Part shown: positions 52,961 to 63,661 of the stretch, piece after piece
Layout of the letters: every line of letters starts with the position of its first letter
Position numbering within the stretch: position 1 is the stretch's first letter
DNA from: Aedes albopictus
Lineage: Eukaryota > Arthropoda > Insecta > Diptera > Culicidae
NCBI RefSeq assembly: GCF_035046485.1
Contig: NC_085137.1
Coordinates: 248,161,233-248,225,232, forward strand
DNA: 64,000 nucleotides
Reading direction: 5' to 3'
Program-made: the position numbers and the translations under genes
Notes under the pieces: model-generated
Databases searched by the model: none
Told to the model about the DNA's origin: nothing
Seen by the model: only the letters and a program-made list of their open reading frames with translations

Positions 52961-54810
52961 TAGGGTTAGGCGGGGCAGAATGGACACCCTCAATATTATC
53001 ATACATTCGAACTATTATGCATATAATCCATTTATTTACAATGTAGTTTCAGCAGAGAAACATTCAAAATTAGTATTATATAATTATATCGCCCTCCTCG
53101 TTTTTTGTACATGGAAATTATAATTTTCACACCTTTCAAAATACGGTCTTATGACAAATTAACTGCAAATGGATTAAAAACTGATAAGTCTCTATAACAC
53201 ATTTCATTAGTTTAGCTGTATTGACATACTTAACCTGTTTATATTTACTTCTTTTTATATCGAAAAACTTGTTTAAAAATGTGTACTCTTATGGGGCAAC
53301 CCTAATCCCACTTAATGCATCTGGCAGGAGCCAACATCTATCGTGTATCCACAATAGAATCCTTTATGGATACACAAATGTTTACATACAAGATGTTGGA
53401 TTCTTAAAAATGGCGGCCTCGCACCCTGGTGTATGGTGTCCATACTGTCCCGCATATATACCTAGCTTAAAGGGTGATACGGTCAAAATTTGGTCACACA
53501 ATTTTTTTTTTCATAACTTTAGACTGCGTACACCAAAACAGCTGATTTTTGGACCAGTAATGCTACATTATATGTAGCTTATACCATAAAATTTTCATCA
53601 AAATCGATTAAGTATTGGTTGATATTTAGATAAAATCATCGACCTACCTTTTTAAAATTTTGTACAAAGGCGCTCCATAGTAAATTTTCGGAAATTTAAG
53701 GTCAGTAAAGCACAATTTTAATTATAGAACTACCAATACTGCTCCGATTTTTTCAAAATTTTACAGCATAATACTATTATGAAAACATGTTCTAAGTAAA
53801 ATTTTGAGCCATTTTGTATGAATACTTTCAAAGTTGTAGCAGTTTGAATATCAATAAAACTGATCGGGTGCCACCTAAGCAAATATAACTTTGTAACGGC
53901 TGGATCAAATTGAATGAAATTTTTACACAACATTTTGATATGCATACTTCACATATAGAAAAAATGTCATTGAAATCGGTTAAGTATCTCTGGCTCTATA
54001 AATAAAACAGTAAAAATGTGTTCTTATTTGTGAATCCTCTTTGCACAAAATTTTAAAATTGCAGATCTCAGGGTTCAACAATATCTCCGCAAATACATAC
54101 TAGACCGATTTTGATAAACAATGTATGGTACAAGCTACATATAATGTACCATTACTGATCCAAAAATCAGCTGTTTTGGTGTACGCAGTCTAAAGTTATG
54201 AAAAAAAATGTGTGACCAAAATTTGACTCGACTTGACAAAATTTGACCACCTAAACAAACATAACTTTGTAACAGCTGGAAATTTTTACACAACATTTTG
54301 ATATGTATACTTTACATACAGATTTTTTTTCATTGAAATTGGTTCAGTATTTCTGGCTCTATAAATAAAAGAGTAAAAATGTGTTCTTATTTTTTAATCC
54401 TCTTAGTACAAAATTTTAAAATTGCAGTTTTTAGGATTCACAACATCTCCGCAAATCCTACACCGATTTTGATGAAAATTTTATGGTATAAGCTACATGC
54501 AATGTTCAAAAATCAGCTATTTTGGTGTACGCAGTCTCAAGTTATGAAACAAATAGTGTGACCAAATTTTGACCGTATCACCCTTTATATACGTTAGGTA
54601 TACCTAACGACGGCCATGAGAAGTTAACATTTTTCGAAACGTTTTTTGAAGTAGACAAACCAAATTTATCCTTTTGTACTCATGTTCAACAGCTGCTGTA
54701 TGTATATACTTCAAAAGGATACATGCATGAAAAAGGTTAACTTTTACGACATCCTGACAGGTAAAATCGTCAAAAACCTTAGGGTGTCCATATTGCCCCA
54801 CTTACCCCTA
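52961..54810. mobile_element. ~1.85-kb TIR element hosting a nested element
   Basis: Outer ends 'tagggttaggcggggcag' and '...ccccacttacccct a' are inverted (TAGGG(T/G)TAAG(C/T)GGGGCA, then ATGGACACCCT). TA may be the duplicated target. No transposase seen; it contains the 53470-54585 element. Confidence 0.72.
53470..54585. mobile_element. 1.12-kb TIR element, TA-flanked, nested
   Basis: Ends AAGGGTGATACGGTCAAAAT and complement, with long inner similarity ('gactgcgtacaccaaaacag'). A third internal copy of this inner sequence occurs near 54150-54235, so the element may be a composite. TA lies at 53468-53469 and 54586-54587. No coding frame. Confidence 0.8.
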
Positions 54811-55026
54811 TTGCAAGGAATCTGTCGAAGATCTCGGGAGGAATGCAATCTAGTTTGTACATACACAACCAGTACATGCACTCTATCAACTTTATATCGT
54901 CTGTTCAGTATAACTAACGAATCTATCGATAAACCTCAAACAATCAGAATAACGTTTCGCAGTTCCGTCAAATCTGGCATCCGTGCCCGGGGCAGCCGAA
55001 ACAGCTGAGCTGAGAGATAACCAGTC
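54811..55026. promoter_or_regulatory. Upstream region of Reps
   Basis: Sequence between the TIR element and a hAT-type MITE. It probably belonged to the Reps promoter before the MITE split it at 55026. No distinct motif is assignable. Confidence 0.3.
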
Positions 55027-55506
55027 CAGTGATGCCACATACACAGATTTACCTAGAATTACACAGATTTTTTCCCATTTTCGCCTACAGATATCTGTGA
55101 TCACAGATCAAAGATATTTGCAATAAAAAAGATTTTTAAGATTTTTAAACAATGACAATGACTTTCGTGAAAAAAAGCTTTATTATAATTTTCATGTACT
55201 CAAATTTAAAAAATAGAAATTGAATCTTCTAGTGGGATGGCCTAGGCCAAGCTTCAGGCGCATTGTTTTTGAAGTTCTTGTGGTTTCTGATGATCTTCAG
55301 ATGCAACCTGGGAGTGTTTTGGTCGACGTTATTCTAAGAACATTTTTTTCCGTTTCTTTTTTAAACAAATTGTTCAAAAATATCCGATTTTGGAGACATA
55401 AACCTATCACAGATTATTACTAAGATTTTCTGAAATTTCCTACAGATGAAAAAGATTTTTTTGACCAAAATCACAGATGAAAACCGAAAAAAATGTGGCA
55501 ACACTG
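55027..55506. mobile_element. 480-bp hAT-type MITE in Reps upstream region
   Basis: Termini CAGTGATGCCACAT and ATGTGGCAACACTG. An exact 8-bp target duplication aaccagtc lies at 55019-55026 and 55507-55514. The interior is AT-rich with repeated 'cacagat(t)' words. An 8-bp duplication with CAGTG ends is typical of hAT elements. Confidence 0.9.
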
Positions 55507-55766
55507 AACCAGTCTCGAAAAGAAGAAAAACGAGTGTAAATTATTAAGCGCACTGCAGCAGCAGTAGCAGCAAGTCAGCCAGCCAGCAGTAACCGCGAAC
55601 CACATTAAGGTAAAGGGAGAAAGTGATCCAAAGTGCTGAAGAGACGGGGCTGAAGAAAGATAGTGATAGCGAAGAAAAAAGTTGAAATATTACGGAAAAA
55701 ATATCGTAGTTTAGTGCAACTGTAGTGTGTGTGTCCAGGTGCTGGATCCGTGTGACCACAGCGGCG

Positions 55767-55916
55767 ATGGATGAGCTGTCGGAGACCGAGCTGCGCTACT
55801 ACAACGACCTGTTCAAGATCTGCAGCGAATCTTCGGACGGGAGCGGGAAGGTTCCGGCTCTGAAGGCCACCTCGCTGTTCCGATCGGCCAATTTGTCCAA
55901 CGAAGTTATTAATAAG
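55767..55916 (+). CDS. Reps: Reps1-like EH-domain protein, first coding exon (partial)
   Basis: Fifty codons from the ATG at 55767 to a donor site AAG|GTAGGT after 55916. The peptide LSETELRYYNDLFKIC ... TSLFRSANLSNEVINK matches the start of the first EH domain of RalBP1-associated Eps-domain proteins (REPS1/2), which link Ral signalling to endocytic adaptors. Translation through the donor ends within about 40 codons, which supports splicing. No second exon was found to the right, so the intron spans at least 8 kb and contains a SINE, a CR1-like element and other repeats. The 250-bp 5' UTR (55515-55766) has cag-repeat stretches. Confidence 0.78.
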
Positions 55917-56114
55917 GTAGGTGCCAGTGCTTTTTTCTATATGCTTGAAGAATTGCGAAACGTAGATTCAAAGATAGGATTTTTTATTGCTTTGTGATTA
56001 ATGCTTGTGAATGTGCGACAGTGCTGCCAGGTATATGCTTAGGTGTCGGAACTAGCACGTTCTGTTAGCTTACTACGTTTGGTGCAAGCAAACAAGATAC
56101 GCTTTATTTATTTT

Positions 56115-56395
56115 TATTATTCCTCTTGGCTTAACGTACCCATTGGTACAAAGCCTGCTTCTCAGCTAAGTACTCTATGAGAGCTTCTTGTTCATTTTGC
56201 ATGTGTATATCGTGTGGCAGGCACGAAGATACTCTATGTTCAAAGATTTCAAGGAAATTTCCTTTACGAAAAGTTCCTGGATCGACCGCGAATAGAACCC
56301 GTTACCCTCAGCATGGTCTTGCTGAATAACCAAACCTTCACAGCTGCGTTCTTATTAATTCACAGTTTGTTCTAAGTAGTTACAGATTGTTTGCA
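56115..56395 (-). mobile_element. SINE-like repeat, tRNA-related end at right
   Basis: 'ggcttaacgtacccattgg', 'aaagcctgcttctcagct', 'atatcgtgtggcaggcac' and, at the right, a reversed box-B-like 'atcgaccgcgaatagaaccc' resemble an abundant Aedes tRNA-derived SINE in reverse orientation. It lies in the presumed Reps intron. Family name not assigned. Confidence 0.6.
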
Positions 56396-56679
56396 CTACT
56401 TAATGCAGGACTCATAACTCATCGAGTCATAAGCGCGGTTTAAAAATAATTCTACAGTAGATCTACACACTATTAAATAAGGGGTCCAGAATTAAGGGGT
56501 CACTTACACAATTAACAAATAACGGATAACGGATTCCATCCGTTATTCGTGCCATACTGCGTTTCGTTGCGTACTCCATCTCCGCTATACTGCGTTTCAC
56601 CGTGAATCGCTTCTAACGCGATAAGAGTATCTCCACCGGTGTTCTATATCAATATCGAGTTCGACGAAAAGGTGTAATT

Positions 56680-57459
56680 ATGGCGAAACTACTTTGCGGA
56701 GAGTGTAAACAAGAGATTAACGATCTCGAACCAATTCGTTGTGGTTTCTGCGAGGCCTCGTTCCACATCAATCAACAGTGTTGTGGATTAAATTGTCGCA
56801 CCATGAAAGACGCGTTTGCATCAGGGAAGGCAATGTTTATTTGTTCCTTCTGCAGAAGTAAGCTAAACGGTCGTTCCATTGAAGCCTATATTGCTGACAA
56901 CTGCAACCGCCAACAAGAAGCAATGCCACCGCTTGCCGATGTACCAAAACAAGTACAGGAGCTGTTCACAGTGGTCGAAAAACTGAGCCAGAAAATTTAC
57001 AACTTTACTGGTCAGTCGACCCAACCATCCCAATCACTTGGTATTTCCTCGCCGTCAGCATGGCCTAGACTCGGTGTTAAACGTCGTCGAGAAGATCGAA
57101 GACCGGACGTGTCGGTTCCCGCTGTAAGCGGTACGAAGACGATCGATCTAAGCGAGATCCAACTGTCTGTGCCGTCTATCACGAAAGCCCCGCTACCGGA
57201 ACAGTTTTGGTTGTATATGACTGGATTGAATCCGCTAATTACCAATACCGACGTGCAAAAAATAGTTTCACGATGCCTGAATATTTCTGATGGTGCTGAG
57301 GTTGCGCGCCTTGTTCCCAAAGGGAAAGACGTGTCAACTTTGACATTTGTATCCTACAAAATCGGATTAGATCCTGCTCTAAAGGAATTAGCTCTGGAGC
57401 CTTCATCCTGGCCTGTTGGAATACGCTTAAGAGAGTTCATTGACTACTCAAAAAACTGA
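56680..57459 (+). CDS. CR1-like ORF1 protein with PHD/RING-like finger
   Basis: 259 residues. The N-terminus has a Cys/His finger (CGECKQEIN, CGFCEASFH, CSFCRSKL) like the PHD-type fingers of some CR1-clade ORF1 proteins. It is followed by a coiled segment (VQELFTVVEKLSQKI), a basic patch (KRRREDRRP) and a C-terminal domain (FWLYMTGLNPLITNTDVQKI) that looks RRM-like. Such proteins bind element RNA. The ATG is in a good context (taattatggcg). Intact. Confidence 0.8.
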   Translation: MAKLLCGECKQEINDLEPIRCGFCEASFHINQQCCGLNCRTMKDAFASGKAMFICSFCRSKLNGRSIEAYIADNCNRQQEAMPPLADVPKQVQELFTVVEKLSQKIYNFTGQSTQPSQSLGISSPSAWPRLGVKRRREDRRPDVSVPAVSGTKTIDLSEIQLSVPSITKAPLPEQFWLYMTGLNPLITNTDVQKIVSRCLNISDGAEVARLVPKGKDVSTLTFVSYKIGLDPALKELALEPSSWPVGIRLREFIDYSKN

Positions 57460-57555
57460 TTCAAAACTCAAACACCACTCAACAATCCGTTGACCATTTC
57501 CCACAACACTCTTGTTTAAAAGATGAGCTAGGCTCATTGAATCACCGATACCAGC

Positions 57556-58305
57556 CAGTTTCAACACCAGGATGCACGCCTGCAAGCCTCATGGGAGCCC
57601 CTAATCCCCTCGTCACAGTCGAGCCCTTCCTGCCAGCGTCCCGCAGCCATCCTGGTCCTGTGTACGAGTGTGGAGAGGGGGTCTTCCAACCCGTCCTCGC
57701 AGGCAAGTACATTTCCGATGAACATACTTCCCTTCCGGTAACTCGCACCCCTTTTGGCAGTTCATCTTGCACTGGTTTTGGACCTAGAACAACAACGTGT
57801 CCCGAGATCATTTCAAACGACCGCATCATACCTCCATCTTCAAGCCAGCCATCTTCTGCAGTGGTTTCAACCCCGGGATGCACGCCTGCAAGCCTTATGG
57901 GAGCCCCTAATCCCCTCGTCACAGTCGAGCCCTTCCTGCCAGCGATCCGCAGCCATCCCGGTCCTGTGTACGAGTGTGGAGAAGGGGTCTTCCAACCCGT
58001 CCTCGCAGGCAAGTACATTTCCGATGAACATACTTCCCTTCCGGTAACTCGCACCCCTTTTGGCAGTTCATCTTGCACTGGTTTTGGACCTAGAACAACA
58101 ACGTGTCCCGAGATCATTTCAAACGACCGCATAATACCTCCATCTTCAAGCCAGCCATCTTCTGCAGTGGTTTCAACCCCGGGATGCACGCCTGCAAGCC
58201 TCATGGGAGCCCCTAATCCCCTCGTCACAGTCGAGCCCTTCCTGCCAGCGACCCGCAGCCATCCCGGTCCTGTGTACGAGTGTGGAGAAGGGGTCTTCCA
58301 AGCTC
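57556..58305 (+). repeat. 306-bp in-frame tandem repeat at ORF2 N-terminus
   Basis: Units start at about 57556, 57862 and 58168; the third is partial and diverges near 58300. They differ at only a few bases. Each encodes 102 residues with STPGCTPASLMGAPNPLVTV and GPVYECGEGVFQ. Because 306 is a multiple of three the frame survives. Confidence 0.93.
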
Positions 58306-60914
58306 CGTTTACAGGCGAGTACACTTGTAATCCCAGCAACTGTCTCTCTGTGCCCGTTGTTCCATATTCCAGAATTTCAAACACGCCATCGAATACCACG
58401 GTTACAAATCCGGTGTTTAATGATACCTTGCTGATTTATTATCAGAACGCTGGAGGAATGAACTGCGACGTTACCAAATACTACCTAGCAACATCCGACG
58501 GCTGCTACGATGTTGTAGTACTGACCGAAACCTGGCTTGATCCCCGAACCACATCCAGTTCGGTTTTCGGTCCCGATTACGAAGTATTTCGCTGCGACCG
58601 GAGCCCCAGAAACAGCCGCAAACTAACAGGTGGTGGTGTCCTCATAGCTGTGAAGAAGACACGCAGGGTCACCAATATCCAAAACGACCTATGGGGAAGC
58701 GTCGAGCAAGTGTGGGTTCGTATCCAGCTGTCAAACCGCTCTATCTTCCTTTGCGGAATCTACTTCCCGCCAGATCGTATACGTGATGAATCATTGATCG
58801 ATACGCATAACCTGTCTATTATGTCAGTTGTCGAAACTGCCTCAGCTACGGATGAAATCATCGTCATTGGGGACTTCAACCTACCTGGAATTTCGTGGCG
58901 GTCGTCCTGCAATGGGTTTCTCTATCCCGACGTCGAACACTCCTCTATACACAACGGTGCTTCCAAACTCCTCGATTGTTACAGTACCGCTACGCTAAGA
59001 CAGATTAATCAAGTGACTAATGAAAACAACCGCTGTTTGGATTTATGTTTCGTTAGCGCTCAAGAAGAAGCTCCGGTTATTATCGAGGCTCCGTTACCTT
59101 TGGTCAAAGATGTCAATCACCACAAAGCGTTAGTTATCACACTCCATGATCACCAGATTAGCTTGGCGCAATCGATCAGTTCGGTTTTTTACGATTTTCG
59201 TAAAGCCGACCATCAGAGCATTATCGAATACCTGGCAGCTATTGACTGGAACGATGTTCTCGATGAACGTGACGTGGACATTGCAGCGCGGACTCTCTCG
59301 CACATTCTGGGACATATCGTCGATAGGCATGTGCCTAAAAAGATTCGCGCCAACAATGACCATCCATGGATATCTCGCGATCTGCGCAGGATGAAGACAA
59401 CGAAACGAGCAGCACTTAAGCGTTATTCGAAATACCGGACCTTCTCTCTCCGTGAGCACTATACCAGACTGAACTCGGCGTACAAGGTCGCTAGTCGTCT
59501 GTGTTTTAATCGATATCAGCGCAAAATTCAGCAAAATCTGAAGTCCAAACCGCAGGAGTTTTGGAGGTTCGTGAATGAGAAGAGGAAAGAATCTGGTCTT
59601 CCTACGACGATGACTTTGGACGAAAAGGTGGCATCCACACCAGACACTATTTGCCAGCTTTTTGCAGAAAAGTTCTCCAGCATTTTCTGCAATGAAACTC
59701 TTCCGGCAGCGATTATTGCTGAGGCAGCAAATAATGTTCCTTTGGTCGAGGACACTTGGGCCAACTTTGTTGTCGATGCGACAATGATTTGCGATGCGGC
59801 TGCGCGGTTAAAAACATCCACGAAACCCGGGCCGGATGGAATTCCTTCTGATTTTCTGAAAAAGCACATTGAAAGTTTGCTGATTCCCATACTGCACGTG
59901 TTTAATCTGTCGTTGTCCAATGGAGTGTTCTCATCAATTTGGAAGACGTCTACGATGTTCCCTGTGTACAAGAAAGGCGACCGGCAAAATGTCAACTCTA
60001 AACTGTTTGAATTAGTTTTGATGGACCCACTGCTGTCTCATTGTAAACAATACCTGAACGAAACGCAACACGGATTCATCCCGGGCAGATCCACCGCTAC
60101 TAATCTCCTGTGCCTCACATCTGATATTGCTGACAGCTTTGCCGAAAAATCGCAGACAGATGTCATCTATACCGACTTGTCCGCGGCCTTCGACAAAATT
60201 AACCACGCCATCGCAACTGCTAAATTAGAGAGACTCGGCTTAACCGGCAACCTTCTGCGTTGGTTTGAATCGTATCTTACTATGCGTAAACTTAGCGTCT
60301 CCGTAGGCGATTGCCAATCCACCGAGTTCTTGGCAACATCCGGAATTCCCCAAGGAAGTCACCTAGGGCCTCTGATTTTCCTACTCTACTTTAATGACGT
60401 GAACCGCATGCTGCGATGTCCTCGGCTGTCATACGCGGACGATATGAAGCTTTACCTTTTAATCCGTTCCATCTCTGACGCCTTGAAACTTCAAGAAGAT
60501 ATCGATTCTTTCGCAACATGGTGCGCATTAAATCGGATGGTTGTGAACCCAAGTAAATGTTCGGTGACCTCGTTCTCCCGAATAAGCCAACCAATTCAGT
60601 TCAACTACAAGCTCCGTGACGCAACAATCCAACGCATCGATCAAGTGAAAGATCTTGGAGTAATCCTGGATACTAAGCTTACGTTTAACCTCCATGTCGC
60701 ATATATCGTTGACAAAGCGTCCAGGACCTTAGGATTCATTTTTCGCATCGCCAAGGACTTCACCGACGTTTACTGTTTAAAATCCCTGTATTGCTCCTTG
60801 GTCCGTTCAACCCTCGAATACTGCTCTGCTGTTTGGTATCCGTATTATCAGAATGGTTCTAACAGAATCGAATCGTTTCATCCGCTATGCGCTCCGTCTG
60901 CTTCCATGGCGTGA
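57591..60914 (+). pseudogene. CR1-like ORF2 (endonuclease-RT), defective
   Basis: The frame is open from 57537; the first ATG is 57591. The N-terminus is a 102-residue tandem duplication (see separate entry). Endonuclease motifs: YYQNAGGMN, VVLTETWL, VIGDFNLPGISW and the later NRCLDLCFV. RT motifs: KPGPDGIPSDF, DVIYTDLSAAFDKINH, SGIPQGSHLGPLIF and SYADDMKLYL. The conserved YRPIS block is missing: QNVN runs directly into SKLFELV at about 60000, an in-frame deletion. Near 60865 a frameshift moves the C-terminal FIRYALRLLPWRDPLRLPSY region to another frame, which continues to 61263. These defects predict an inactive protein. Overlap with upstream ORF1 is none; the gap contains an atgagctag. Confidence 0.87.
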
Positions 60915-61263
60915 TCCGCTCCGGTTACCAAGCTACAACAATCGATGTCAGTTGATTCGACTCGAAACTCTCCAATCGCGCAGGGATATGGCAAAGGCTA
61001 TGCTTATTGCCGACACTTTGCAAGGAAGAGTCGATTGCCCTGCCATTCTGGAAGCGGTTGACTTGAACGTTCGTCCTAGGGCCCTTCGGAGCAACGCGAT
61101 GCTTAGATTGCCTTTCCGACGAACCAATTACGGTCAACACACGTCGCTGATTGGATTGGAACGTGCGTTCAATAGAGTTGGCCACCTTTTCGACTTCCAC
61201 TTGTCCCGCCAAACGATGCGCCAAATATTCCGCAGATATTTTACGAACAATAACGAACTGTGA
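60853..61263 (+). pseudogene. Frameshifted C-terminus of CR1-like ORF2
   Basis: Encodes FIRYALRLLPWRDPLRLPSY through SRQTMRQIFRRYF and a stop, the usual CR1/T1 ORF2 tail, in a different frame from 57591-60914. Confidence 0.85.
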
Positions 61264-61449
61264 TTTTATATGTTTTTTTTTTGTTACGGTATTTGACTTT
61301 TGCGCATTTTTGTTCCTGTTTTGTCTTGTATTTTAAATGCAGTTTTGTTTTTAGTTTTTATAGTTATGTATTAGTTATAAGAGGCCATCATTGGGGCATA
61401 AGATGTCTGTTGATGTTAATAATAAATAAATAAATAAATAAATAAACAT

Positions 61450-61649
61450 CTAAATTAACGACTCATGCAAAATATTTCGTTTTACCAAATCGAATTTGAT
61501 AGTTTTAAGCGATTTATGTTAGGTACGATATTTCCCATACAAGTCATCCTCCAAAAGTTGCATGCAAGTTTTCATATTAACATAAAATGTTTAAATCTAT
61601 CAAATTTGATAAGGTAAAACGAAATATTTTGCATGAGTCGTTAATTTAG
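61450..61649. mobile_element. 200-bp foldback MITE
   Basis: Arms CTAAATTAACGACTCATGCA ... and complement, about 55 bp, adjoining the CR1-like tail. Confidence 0.87.
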
Positions 61650-61879
61650 ACGTTAATTGACCAATTAACCTTTTGATTGCTTAAAAACCATATTTCCAAG
61701 CTTAATGGTTTGCAGTCAAAAAAGCCCAAAATCGCATATTTTGTCCTATAAATTGAGGTATAGCTCAAAATTGTGACGTGCTGGAGCAAATCTGAGCCCG
61801 GATTCGGATTCAGCGGCCCAAAATCCTTCGGAGACACATAAGTTTGCTCTTGAGACAAAACAATGTTGCGCTGTGTAAT
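61650..61879. other. Unassigned spacer
   Basis: No gene recognised. Confidence 0.4.
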
Positions 61880-63661
61880 AAAAATAAAAATTTCTGAACT
61901 AACCACCAAAGATGTATGTGCTATCACAATTAATGTCTCTGTTGTAAATTTCAACAGGAAATACGTCTATTGTTCGATGTATTTACCGCATGATGAACCG
62001 TCCCTTACGGATGGTTTCAAGTCATCGCATACTGCACTTCAAAGGGCCTTTCGCTAATTGTTGGCAGTGGTGCTTATGCTCACCATATCATCTGGGGCAG
62101 CTCAGACATTAACTTGAGAGGCTCCAGTTTGATGGAATACAAGATACAAGTAGTACAGATCTTGGATTACTTAACATAGGCAACCGCCCAACCTTCATGG
62201 TACCTGCTAGAGATGAAGTATTAAGCCTTCAGTACACGCTTTGTCAAGTGTGCAAATTTTTCCGCACGGATTACCCAGCAGGCCAACAGCAGTCACAACA
62301 TTGACAAAACATCGGGAATGTCAAGCGTTTGCTTTGATGTTGGTTGATGCGTGCGGAAAAGTTTGCACACTTGGCCAAGCGTGTACAGAAGGCTTTAGAC
62401 ATAACGCTTTGCTCTAGTAGTATTAGTCACGAGCTGACTAATTGGCATCTGTCAGATGAAGAATCTTTATCTCATCATCGCTACATCATTTTTAAACACT
62501 AAATGTTATTTCGCAAACTTTGCGTTCCAGGCATCCCCGGTCAACCCTTTGGGATCTATTTACTGATTTGATTACGGCCAAATTTCATGGATAACTCACC
62601 ATCCATTGACACTCCAAGTGATTAAGATGATGCCGTTGATACTACAACGGCTTTCATCATGGAAGCTTTTGAAGAAACTTGCCCTCAGCGGTCTGTTAAG
62701 GTCAAACAACCAGAAGAAACAAAGTAGAAAGAGAAGGAACAGACGACGTTCGAGCGATTCGGAGGCATTCAGGACCAGTGAATCAAAATTCAACCATCGC
62801 GCAACAATAATGACAATGTCGCAACCTGTATTTGTTGCGACAAACAAACCCACTCGATATAAGTTTGTCCCAACTTGAAAATAATGGGATTAACATCGTA
62901 CACCACGAGTTTAGAGATTTTTAAGCCTTGCATTGCGATTTTCGAACGGTAACTTCGAGTCGGTAAACACTGCAACTCTGGTGAAGCTCTATCATCAAAC
63001 AGTTTCGACTCTGGGTTAGCAATAATTGATTATTCACGAGTTGAAAAGTACGCAACAAATTCAGCTTCCGTTTTGTCTGCAACAAAAAATTTCGAGATCA
63101 TGTCATTATCTGTTACCAGTAGGGATAAAGAGTAATCATCGCACCTTCTTTGTTGCTTGTTTTGTGCCTCTTTTGTCTGACAATTGTCTTCACTGTTCAG
63201 GACGGCTCGCAAGATCTACCAAAAAGCTCTTCGATCTACTGAACGATACGGTTGGAAAAACCTTTGTACAAATGTTTCCAGTTTAGGTGAAGTCAGTCGG
63301 TTGAACAAAATCCTTGCAAAATATAAGGATTTCCTAATAAACAAACTTTGTTTGCCAAATGGCGATATTATTTACTTTAACGAGGAAGTTCTGGAATGAT
63401 TATTCAGCACACACTTCCCCGGATGTGTGGATGTTCATCTTCGGATGAACGTGTTGCCTTTTCTTGTAGGAATGATTCCCTGGCTTCGGCTCGCTGTATG
63501 GTAACTATAGGGTTTGATTATTTTTGAAAAATCTACTTGTTTGCAGTCTTCTACAGGGTATATTCCTAAATCCTGGCGAGATATTACAGTTAAGTTCATT
63601 CCGAAAGTAGGTCGTAAGTATGAAGAAGCACAGAGCTTCAGGCATATCAGTTTGACCTCTA
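61880..63661 (+). pseudogene. Decayed LOA/Lian-like endonuclease and RT
   Basis: Endonuclease pieces in several frames: VCAITINVSVVNFNRKYVYC, AYAHHIIWGSSDINLRGSSL, LNIGNRPTFMVPARDEVL, ITLCSSSISHELTNWHLS and DEESLSDHRYI-like text. These are followed by TTTAFIMEAFEETCPQRSV, then RLNKILAKYKDFLINKLCL, and RT up to SWRDITVKFIPKVGRKYEEA and SFRHISLTS at 63655. About 450 bp (62740-63185) between them are unrelated. A MITE sits at 62224-62395. Not functional. Confidence 0.75.
62224..62395. mobile_element. 172-bp MITE with TTA target duplication
   Basis: Ends AGCCTTC...GAAGGCT, arms about 45 bp (GTACACGCTT..CAAGTGTGCAAA). TTA flanks at 62221-62223 and 62396-62398. Removal rejoins 'gaagta-tta-gacataac', which encodes the expected VLDIT of the endonuclease. 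The 3-bp TTA fits PIF/Harbinger. Confidence 0.85.

Larger units (their letters stand above)
56500..61446 (+). mobile_element. CR1/T1-like non-LTR retrotransposon, nearly full length
   Basis: Two reading frames (ORF1 56680-57459, ORF2 57591-60914 plus the shifted tail to 61263) are followed by a 3' UTR and a (TAAA)n tail at 61424-61446. The 5' end is estimated; no clear target duplication was found. ORF1 with a PHD-like finger and ORF2 with endonuclease and RT but no RNase H fit the CR1 clade. The element lies in the presumed first intron of Reps, in the same orientation. Confidence 0.88.

Noticed and set aside
57542..58399. 285-codon minus-strand frame
   Set aside because: Antisense shadow of the tandem repeat in the CR1-like ORF2.
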